From Azoarcus sp. PA01 (lineage in GTDB: Bacteria > Pseudomonadota > Gammaproteobacteria > Burkholderiales > Rhodocyclaceae), in contig LARU01000002.1 in assembly GCA_001274695.2 (NCBI GenBank), forward strand, positions 1,922,001 to 1,986,000: 64,000 bases of DNA, written 5' to 3'. Shown here piece by piece: positions 57,792 through 64,000 of the stretch. The translations under genes were made by a program, and so were the position numbers. The stretch's first letter is position 1; each line of letters starts with the position of its first letter. The notes under the pieces are model-generated. The model searched no databases. It had not been told where the DNA came from and was given only the letters and a program-made list of their open reading frames with translations.

Positions 57792-58045
57792 GATCTTCCT
57801 TTTGTGCCTCGCGCCCCGGGGGCGCGGTCTCGCTGGATTCGATCGTGGCTGTCCGGCACGATTTTGCGATGGTTTGCCGGCGCGTCGCCCGATCGACAAT
57901 AAGACCGGAGCGCTTGCAGATCGTGCCCCCCTCCTGCCTTCAGGGTAGTGCCCGGAATGTCCTGGCGCAACGACGGTAGATTGCCGTGCAGACGGCGGCG
58001 CCGGAAGGCTGCGCGACCGTGAACCGCAGGCTCGCCGGCCCCGTC

Positions 58046-58684
58046 TTACGCCGCCGAGCGTGATTTCCACGCTCCGATCGCGACCGGCACGAGCGACAGC
58101 ACGATGATCGCGACGATGACGAGGGTGAGGTTCTGCTTGATCCACGGCATGTTGCCGAACCAGTAGCCGGCGAACGTCAGCGACACCACCCAGGCCACTG
58201 CGCCGATGACGTTGAACAGCGTGAAGCGTGCATACGTCATGCTGCCGACGCCGGCGACGAACGGCGCGAAGGTGCGGAACAGCGGCAGAAAACGCGAGAT
58301 CACGAGCGTCTTGCCGCCGTGCTTCTCGTAGAAAAGGTGCGTCTTCAACAGCGCCGCCTTGTTGAAGAGGCGCGAGTTTTCCCACTGGAACACTTTGGGC
58401 CCGAAGTAGCGGCCGATTGTGTAGTTGACGGTGTTGCCGAGCACTGCGGCGATCGTCAGCGTGGCGATCAAAAGGCCGATGTCCATGCCGCCCACTGCCG
58501 CGAGCGCGCCGGCGACGAACAGCAGCGAGTCGCCGGGCAGGAACGGCGTGACGACGAAACCCGTCTCGCTGAAGATCACCGCGAACAGGATCGCGTAGAT
58601 CCATGTTCCGTAAGCCTGGACGAGCGCTTCGAGGTGCTTGTCGAGGTGCATCACGATGTCGATGAGGAAGTTGATGATTTCCAT
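58046..58684 (-). CDS. dedA: DedA-family membrane protein (SNARE-associated/VTT domain)
   Basis: 212 residues, four to six hydrophobic segments, with DedA hallmarks FSETGFVVTPFLPGDSLLFV, the GNTVNYTIGRYFG loop and SRFLPLFRTFAPFVAGVGSM. DedA proteins flip or carry undecaprenyl phosphate or other lipids and support membrane potential. It stands alone between two minus-strand genes. Confidence 0.93.
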   Translation of the reverse strand: MEIINFLIDIVMHLDKHLEALVQAYGTWIYAILFAVIFSETGFVVTPFLPGDSLLFVAGALAAVGGMDIGLLIATLTIAAVLGNTVNYTIGRYFGPKVFQWENSRLFNKAALLKTHLFYEKHGGKTLVISRFLPLFRTFAPFVAGVGSMTYARFTLFNVIGAVAWVVSLTFAGYWFGNMPWIKQNLTLVIVAIIVLSLVPVAIGAWKSRSAA

Positions 58685-58755
58685 GGGCGGGGGCGCGTGC
58701 GCCGGTCGGCGAAGGTGGGGATTTTACCCGACCGCGTCTGCTCCGCCACGGCGTT

Positions 58756-59232
58756 TCACCGCAGTCGCTCGGCGCGCCGGCACTCGAAAAACTCGCGCTC
58801 CGACAGCTTTTCCGCAGCCTCTTTTTCGCGGCGCGCGTGGTCCGGGTGCCGCAGCGTCTTCGCCAGGCGCTGCGCCCTCGTCCGCGCTTCGCCGATCTGC
58901 ACGCAGCGTTCCGATTCGATTTTCCGCCGCGCTGCGTTCTCGACCGCGGCCTCGTGGCGCCGAGCCGCGCGCTCGTCGTCGATGCGCTTCAGTTCGACCC
59001 GGCCGCTCTCGGTTCGCAAGCGCGCGCGCACATCGTCGAGCCGGTTGTAGTCGCCCGCCGCCGGCTTCACTTCGAGCGGCGTCGAATCGGCGTCGCAGGG
59101 GGTGCCGGAAAACACGCTCTTGGCGCCTTCCCGGCATTCGTAGACCTGCCCGTGCGCGAGGGGATGGAGCACCAGCACAGCGGCGCCGAAGCATAGCGAA
59201 ACGAAGGGGAGGGTGAATGGACGTGCCGGCAC
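58756..59232 (-). CDS. DUF4124 periplasmic protein
   Basis: 158 residues from GTG 59232, chosen because GGAG lies eight bases upstream and a signal peptide follows at once (LPFVSLCFGAAVLVLHPLAHG). The mature start QVYECREGAKSVFSGTPCDA fits DUF4124, a short secreted domain of unknown function. The remainder is a charged, Arg/Glu-rich helix, probably a coiled coil. Confidence 0.78.
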   Translation of the reverse strand: MPARPFTLPFVSLCFGAAVLVLHPLAHGQVYECREGAKSVFSGTPCDADSTPLEVKPAAGDYNRLDDVRARLRTESGRVELKRIDDERAARRHEAAVENAARRKIESERCVQIGEARTRAQRLAKTLRHPDHARREKEAAEKLSEREFFECRRAERLR

Positions 59233-59320
59233 GGTTGCTCCGTTCGAGGGGATGCGTTCCGCCGGCCTCGTTGTTCGCCTGAGGCGGAGCTCCTTTGCGA
59301 GGCCGATTCTAGCGAATCTG

Positions 59321-59350
59321 AAAACCATCATGGTTATTCCAAATGGTTTT
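59321..59350. promoter_or_regulatory. Inverted repeat in the gap between DUF4124 and acyl-CoA ligase genes
   Basis: AAAACCAT (59321-59328) and ATGGTTTT (59343-59350) with a 14-base centre. It could be an operator for the ligase-transporter operon, which starts about 235 bases further on. Minus-strand TAGAAT (59306-59311) is a possible -10 for the DUF4124 gene but lacks a -35. Nothing else stands out in 59233-59585. Confidence 0.4.
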
Positions 59351-59585
59351 ATTTTCAGTTGCTGTGGCGTGGTGCGGTGCCGGCGGCGCCATTGCAATAA
59401 TTGACTACATTTCCCAAACAGTTGCGCAAACATCGCTTGCGACACTAGCCATCAACCCGTTCCGTCCCGGTCTGCCGGCCGGCTCGGGACTCCGGCGCCA
59501 GCGCTGCGCCATCCCGCCGCCCCGCAGCGAACAGCAGGGTTCGGGCACATAAGCGAAAGGAATCGAACCGAAGGAGGAGGTGGGT

Positions 59586-61562
59586 ATGTCCGAATCGACC
59601 GGGCAAGCCGTGCACCTGGCCGCGCTGGACACGTTCCCGCGGTTGCTGATGCACCACGCGAGCGTGCGGCCGAACCGGCCGGCGATGCGCGAGAAGGAAT
59701 ACGGCATCTGGCAGACTCACAGCTGGGCGGCGGTCGCGCAGAACGTCCGCGCGATCGCGTGCGGGCTCGCCGAACTGGGCTTCAGGCGCGGCGACCGCCT
59801 CGCGATCATCGGCGACAACCGCCCGCGCCTGTACTGGTCGGTCGCGGCGTGCCAGTGCCTCGGCGGCATTCCGGTGATGCTGTACCAGGACGCGGTCGCG
59901 CAGGAGATGATCTACGTGCTGCAGGATGCCGAGATCCAGTTCGCCGTCGTCGAGGACCAGGAGCAGGTCGACAAGATGCTCGAGATCCACGCGGAAGTGC
60001 CGCTGCTGCGCCATGTCATCTACGACGATGCGCGCGGGCTTCGGCATTACACGCAGACGCTGTTGATGGGGCTCGACGCGCTGCAGGAGAGGGGGCGCAT
60101 CCACGACCGCGACCACCCGGACTTTCTCGATGCCGAGATCGACAAGGGCGCGTCCGACGACATCTCGGTGATGCTGTACACGTCGGGCACGACCGGCAAG
60201 CCGAAAGGCGTGTGCCAGACGCATGGCGCGTTCATCGCTGCCGCGACCGGCGGCATGGAGTTCGACCGGCTCACCGAGCGGGAGGACATCCTGTCGTACC
60301 TGCCGATGGCGTGGGTCGGCGACCACCTGTTCTCGTTCGCGCAGGCGATGGTCGCGGGCTTCACGATCAACTGCCCGGAGTCGGGCGACACCGTCATGAC
60401 CGACCTGCGCGAGATCGGCCCGACCTACTATTTCGCCCCGCCGCGCGTGTTCGAGAACCTGCTCACCCAGGTGATGATCCGCATGGAGGACGCGGGGGCG
60501 CTGAAGCGCAAGCTCTTCCACCACTTCATGGACGTCGCGCGCCGCTGCGGCGCCGACATCCTCGACGGCAAGCCGGTGTCGGCCAGTGACCGCATGCAGT
60601 ACGCGCTCGGCGACTTCCTCGTGTACGGGCCGCTGAAGAATGTTCTCGGCGTGAGCCGCATCCGCGTCGCCTACACGGCCGGTGCGGCGATCGGGCCCGA
60701 TCTGTTCCGCTTCTACCGCTCGATCGGCGTGAACCTGAAGCAGCTCTATGGCCAGACCGAGACCTGCGCGTACGTGTGCCTGCAGCCCGACGGCCAGATC
60801 AAGCTCGATTCGGTCGGCAAGCCGGCGCCGTTCGTCGAAGTCAGGCTCGACGACAAAGGCGAGATCCTGGTCAAGGGGCCGATGCTGCTGAAAGCCTACT
60901 ACAAGCGCCCGGACGCGACTGCCGAATCGATCAACGCCGACGGCTACTTCATGACCGGCGACGCCGGCTTCTTCGACGAGGACGGCCACCTGAAAATCAT
61001 CGACCGCGCCAAGGATGTCGGCAAGCTCAACGACGGGTCGATGTTCGCGCCGAACTACATCGAGAACAAGGTGAAGTTCTTCCCGTACGTGAAGGAAGCG
61101 GTCACGTTCGGCAACGCCCGCGACTGCGTCACCGCGTTCATCAACATCGACCTCGAGGCGGTCGGCAACTGGGCCGAGAGGAAGGGCATGGCGTATTCGG
61201 GCTACACCGACCTCGCGTCGCAGCCGGCAGTGTATGAGCTGATCCGCGACTGCATCGAGAAAGTCAATGCCGACCTCGCCGCCGATCCGAAGATGAGCGG
61301 CTCGCAGATCCGCCGCTTCCTGATCCTGCACAAGGAGCTCGACGCCGACGACGGCGAGCTGACGCGCACGCGCAAGGTCCGCCGCAACTTCATCGCCGAA
61401 CGCTACGGCGTACTGATCGAGGCACTGTTCGAAGGGCGGAAGAGCCAGTACATCGAGACGCTGGTGAAATACGAGGATGGTCGCGAGGGCCGCATCAGCG
61501 CCGACTTGCGCATCGAGGAAACGAAGACTTTCGCGCCGCACGCCGCGACCCGGGCCGCGTGA
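59586..61562 (+). CDS. Long-chain/aromatic acyl-CoA synthetase (AMP-forming)
   Basis: 658 residues from ATG 59586, right after AAGGAGGAGG. P-loop LYTSGTTGKPKGVCQTHG, motif LYGQTETCAYV, and the hinge region YFMTGDAGFFDEDGHLKIID and DRAKDVGKLNDG identify the ANL superfamily; the length and the FAPNYIENKVKFFPYVKEAV end are of the FadD15/long-chain type. It activates a carboxylic acid with ATP and CoA. The downstream ABC transporter genes suggest the acid is imported and activated by one operon. Substrate not determined. Confidence 0.92.
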   Translation: MSESTGQAVHLAALDTFPRLLMHHASVRPNRPAMREKEYGIWQTHSWAAVAQNVRAIACGLAELGFRRGDRLAIIGDNRPRLYWSVAACQCLGGIPVMLYQDAVAQEMIYVLQDAEIQFAVVEDQEQVDKMLEIHAEVPLLRHVIYDDARGLRHYTQTLLMGLDALQERGRIHDRDHPDFLDAEIDKGASDDISVMLYTSGTTGKPKGVCQTHGAFIAAATGGMEFDRLTEREDILSYLPMAWVGDHLFSFAQAMVAGFTINCPESGDTVMTDLREIGPTYYFAPPRVFENLLTQVMIRMEDAGALKRKLFHHFMDVARRCGADILDGKPVSASDRMQYALGDFLVYGPLKNVLGVSRIRVAYTAGAAIGPDLFRFYRSIGVNLKQLYGQTETCAYVCLQPDGQIKLDSVGKPAPFVEVRLDDKGEILVKGPMLLKAYYKRPDATAESINADGYFMTGDAGFFDEDGHLKIIDRAKDVGKLNDGSMFAPNYIENKVKFFPYVKEAVTFGNARDCVTAFINIDLEAVGNWAERKGMAYSGYTDLASQPAVYELIRDCIEKVNADLAADPKMSGSQIRRFLILHKELDADDGELTRTRKVRRNFIAERYGVLIEALFEGRKSQYIETLVKYEDGREGRISADLRIEETKTFAPHAATRAA

Positions 61563-61573
61563 GGAGAGGAGCG

Positions 61574-62407
61574 ATGATGATGAACGACCTGATTCACGTG
61601 GCTCCCGATGCACAGCCGGCGGTGGCCGAGCGGCGCATCGGCGGGGTGATCCTCGACCTGCAGAACATCTCGCTGTCGTTCGGCGGCGTCAAGGCGCTGA
61701 CGAACATCAGCTTCGACGTGCGCGAGCACGAGATCCGCTCGATCATCGGCCCGAACGGCGCGGGCAAGAGCTCGATGCTGAACGTCATCAACGGCGTCTA
61801 TCACCCGCAGGAAGGCCGCATCATGTTCCGCGGCGAGCTGCGCCAGAAGATGGAGCCGCACGTCGCCGCCGCCCAGGGCATCGCGCGCACGTTCCAGAAC
61901 ATCGCGCTGTTCAAGGGCATGAGCGTGCTCGACAACATCATGACCGGGCGCAACCTGAAGATGAAATGCAACCTTTTCCAGCACGCGCTGTACTGGGGCC
62001 GCGCGCAGCAGGAGGAGATCGAGCACCGTCTGAAAGTCGAGGAAGTCATCGATTTCCTCGAGATCCAGAGCATCCGCAAGACCCCGGTCGGGCGCCTGCC
62101 GTACGGGCTGCAAAAGCGCGTCGAGCTCGGCCGCGCGCTCGCCGCCGAGCCGAGCCTGCTGCTGCTCGATGAGCCGATGGCCGGCATGAACGTCGAGGAG
62201 AAACAGGACATGTGCCGCTTCATCCTCGACGTCAATGACCAGTTCGGCACGACGATCGTGCTCATCGAGCATGACATGGGGGTCGTCATGGACATCTCGG
62301 ACCGCGTCGTCGTGCTCGACTACGGCAAGAAGATCGGCGACGGCGCGCCCGACGAGGTGAAGAACAATCCGGAAGTGATCGCCGCCTACCTCGGCACGTC
62401 GCACTGA
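61574..62407 (+). CDS. livG: Branched-chain amino acid-type ABC transporter ATPase (LivG)
   Basis: 277 residues. Walker A IGPNGAGKSSMLNVI, Q loop in ARTFQNIALF, signature loop LPYGLQKRVELGRAL (in place of LSGGQ), Walker B LLLLDEPMAGMN and the switch His in VLIEHDMGVVM. LivG ATPases have this altered signature. It starts 11 bases after the ligase gene; three ATGs in a row make the exact start ambiguous. The substrate could be an amino acid or, given the ligase, an organic or aromatic acid. Confidence 0.93.
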   Translation: MMMNDLIHVAPDAQPAVAERRIGGVILDLQNISLSFGGVKALTNISFDVREHEIRSIIGPNGAGKSSMLNVINGVYHPQEGRIMFRGELRQKMEPHVAAAQGIARTFQNIALFKGMSVLDNIMTGRNLKMKCNLFQHALYWGRAQQEEIEHRLKVEEVIDFLEIQSIRKTPVGRLPYGLQKRVELGRALAAEPSLLLLDEPMAGMNVEEKQDMCRFILDVNDQFGTTIVLIEHDMGVVMDISDRVVVLDYGKKIGDGAPDEVKNNPEVIAAYLGTSH

Positions 62408-62438
62408 GCACCGACCAGAAAGAGAGCGGGAGACAAGG

Positions 62439-63365
62439 ATGGGATTCTTTTTCGAAGTGCTGATCGGCGGCCTGCTGTCAGGCGTGCTGTACGCGCTGGT
62501 CGCGCTCGGTTTCGTGCTGATCTACAAGGCGTCAGGCGTGTTCAACTTCGCGCAGGGCGCGATGGTGTTCTTCGCCGCGCTGACGTTCGTCGGCTTCCAG
62601 GAAGTGCTGCCGGGCTGGACCGGGCTCGACGCGGACAGCAACGTCGTGTTCTGGCTCGCGTTCGTGCTCGCGCTCGCGGCGATGATCGTGCTCGGCATCC
62701 TGACCGAGAAAGTCGTGCTGCGTCCGCTCGTGAACCAGCCGCACATCACGCTGTTCATGGCGACGATCGGCCTGACTTTCCTCATCGAGGGGATCGCGCA
62801 GGCCTTGTGGGGCGCGAACGTGCGCGGCTTGAGCCTCGGCATCGCCGACGAGCCGGTCGAATGGATCATGGAGAGCGCCGACATCCTGGTGTCGAAGTTC
62901 GATCTCTTCGCCGCGACGCTCGCCGGTGCGCTCGTCGCGTCGCTCGCGCTGTTCTTCCAATACACGAAAGTCGGTCGCGCGCTGCGCGCGGTCGCCGACG
63001 ACCATCAGGCGGCGCTGTCGATCGGCATCCCGCTGCAGCACATCTGGGCGATCGTCTGGGCGGTCGCCGGTTTCGTCGCGCTCGTCGCCGGGCTGATCTG
63101 GGGCGCGCGCAGCGGCGTGCAGTTCGCGCTGACCTTCACTGCGCTGAAAGCGCTGCCGGTGCTGATCCTCGGCGGCTTCACGTCGGTGCCCGGGGCGATC
63201 GTCGGCGGGCTGATCATCGGCGCGTCGGAGAAGCTTGCCGAAGTCTATATCGGCCCGTTCGTCGGCGGCGGCATCGAAGGCTGGTTCCCGTACGTGCTCG
63301 CGCTCGGCTTCCTGCTGATCCGCCCGGAAGGGCTGTTCGGCGAGCGGCACATCGACCGGGTCTGA
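62439..63365 (+). CDS. livH: Branched-chain amino acid-type ABC transporter permease (LivH)
   Basis: 308 residues with about eight helices. LivH features: LISGVLYALVALGF-like start (LLSGVLYALVALGFVLIYKA), FNFAQGAMVFFAAL, TEKVVLRPLVNQPHITLFMA and GRALRAVADDHQAALSIGI. Ribosome site GGGAGACAAGG. It works with LivM and the ATPases in the inner membrane. A repeat element separates it from livM. Confidence 0.94.
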   Translation: MGFFFEVLIGGLLSGVLYALVALGFVLIYKASGVFNFAQGAMVFFAALTFVGFQEVLPGWTGLDADSNVVFWLAFVLALAAMIVLGILTEKVVLRPLVNQPHITLFMATIGLTFLIEGIAQALWGANVRGLSLGIADEPVEWIMESADILVSKFDLFAATLAGALVASLALFFQYTKVGRALRAVADDHQAALSIGIPLQHIWAIVWAVAGFVALVAGLIWGARSGVQFALTFTALKALPVLILGGFTSVPGAIVGGLIIGASEKLAEVYIGPFVGGGIEGWFPYVLALGFLLIRPEGLFGERHIDRV

Positions 63366-63400
63366 AGCGGCTCGCAAGCGCGATGACACATCTACCAAAC

Positions 63401-63513
63401 CGGCCATCGAATACGACCGTTCGGCCTGAGCCCGTCGAAGGGCGGTGGCAGGGCTTCGACAAGCCTGTCCTGAGCTTGCCGAAGGGCTCAGCCCGAACGG
63501 TATCTGGTTGCCG
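63401..63513. repeat. Short palindromic element, copy D
   Basis: From CGGCCATCGAATACGACCGT to CGAACGGTATCTGGTTGCCG, terminal inverted repeats with inner GTCGAAGGGCGG and CTGAGCTTGCCGAAGGGCTC units. It lies inside the operon between livH and livM. Confidence 0.8.
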
Positions 63514-63542
63514 CGTTAACAAAAGAAAGACGGAGACAATGC

Positions 63543-64000
63543 ATGCTTTATCGTGAAGCGGGCCAGTTCAAGGTCAGTTACCGGGAGGATCAGCAGATCT
63601 TCCCGATCCGCCAAGACCGGATCGGGTTCATCGCGATCCTCGGTTTCTTCTTCGTCGTCCTGCCGTTTCTCGCCAGCGAATACTGGCTGCAGGCGATCCT
63701 CATCCCGGTGCTGATCTTCTCGCTCGCCGCGATCGGCCTGAACATCCTCACCGGCTACGCCGGCCAGCTGTCGCTCGGCTCGGCGGCGTTCATGGCGGTC
63801 GGCGCGTTCGGTGCATACAACTTCATGCTGCGCGTCGACGGCATGCCGTTCCTCGTCGCGCTGGCGATCGGCGGGCTGTGCGCGGCGGCAGTCGGCGTCG
63901 CGTTCGGCCTGCCGAGCCTGCGCATCAAGGGTTTCTACCTCGCGGTGGCCACACTCGCGGCGCAGTTCTTCATCGTCTGGGCGCTGGTCAAGTTCCCGTG
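63543..64000 (+). CDS. livM: Branched-chain amino acid-type ABC transporter permease (LivM), truncated by window end
   Basis: The first 152 residues are visible from ATG 63543, with CGGAG eight bases upstream. After a polar start (LYREAGQFKVSYREDQQIFP) come helices with the LivM signature GLNILTGYAGQLSLGSAAFM and GLPSLRIKGFYLAVATLAAQ. It is partner to LivH. An ATG four bases upstream opens only a five-codon frame. The remainder of the gene and any LivF or binding protein lie beyond the window. Confidence 0.93.
   Translation, partial: MLYREAGQFKVSYREDQQIFPIRQDRIGFIAILGFFFVVLPFLASEYWLQAILIPVLIFSLAAIGLNILTGYAGQLSLGSAAFMAVGAFGAYNFMLRVDGMPFLVALAIGGLCAAAVGVAFGLPSLRIKGFYLAVATLAAQFFIVWALVKFP

Noticed and set aside
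59445..61613. 722-codon minus-strand frame opposite the acyl-CoA ligase
   Set aside because: Antisense shadow of a gene with a clear ligase motif set.

Overview
The window is high-GC DNA (about two thirds G+C by eye) with dense, short-spaced genes. Gene content points to a betaproteobacterium of the Azoarcus/Aromatoleum/Thauera type: a complete tad (Flp pilus) operon, a propionyl-CoA/methylmalonyl-CoA block with a fused isobutyryl-CoA mutase, an actP-type acetate permease, and an acyl-CoA ligase joined to a branched-chain-amino-acid-type ABC transporter. The genus assignment is inference. I saw no rRNA, tRNA, CRISPR array, transposase or prophage.

Layout. 1-10.6 kb: housekeeping and uptake genes (a ComEA-like HhH protein cut by the window edge, rhlE, an M48 peptidase, btuF diverging from cobQ, trkH, and a KdpE/short-KdpD pair), then an enoyl-CoA hydratase-family gene. 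10.6-12.9 kb: DUF485 gene plus actP, closed by a strong terminator. 12.9-26.8 kb: a 15-gene tad operon on the minus strand, running flp1, flp2, cpaA, an AAA ATPase, cpaB, cpaC, a lipoprotein, three TadE/F/G-like pseudopilins, tadZ, tadA, tadB, tadC and a frameshifted tadD. 26.8-32.7 kb: likely tad regulation and accessory genes (a small membrane protein, a receiver-only regulator, an Rpn-type nuclease, a lipoprotein, and a NarL-type regulator with a sensor kinase).

32.9-46 kb: fumC, then a GntR regulator divergent from methylmalonyl-CoA mutase, meaB, pccB and pccA, a KamA-like radical SAM enzyme, a YpfJ-type metallopeptidase and a VOC protein that could be the missing methylmalonyl-CoA epimerase. 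Together pccAB, an epimerase, mutase and MeaB would take propionyl-CoA to succinyl-CoA, with fumC next in the TCA cycle; cobQ and btuF supply the B12 side. 46-52.4 kb: an AraC regulator with a CynX/NimT-type exporter, an OmpR-type regulator with a hybrid kinase, and another AraC regulator divergent from icmF. 55.9-59.2 kb: a GAF-GGDEF-EAL protein, DedA and a DUF4124 protein. 59.6-64 kb: acyl-CoA ligase-livG-livH-livM, with livM cut by the window end.

Most unusual points. (1) A duplicated and internally inverted copy of the pccA start lies between pccB and pccA. (2) A near-identical 16-bp palindromic motif occurs three times around the flp and regulator genes. (3) A small palindromic element with terminal inverted repeats occurs four times in intergenic gaps, three of them inside or beside operons. 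(4) tadD has a -1 frameshift before a LytR_C-like domain.
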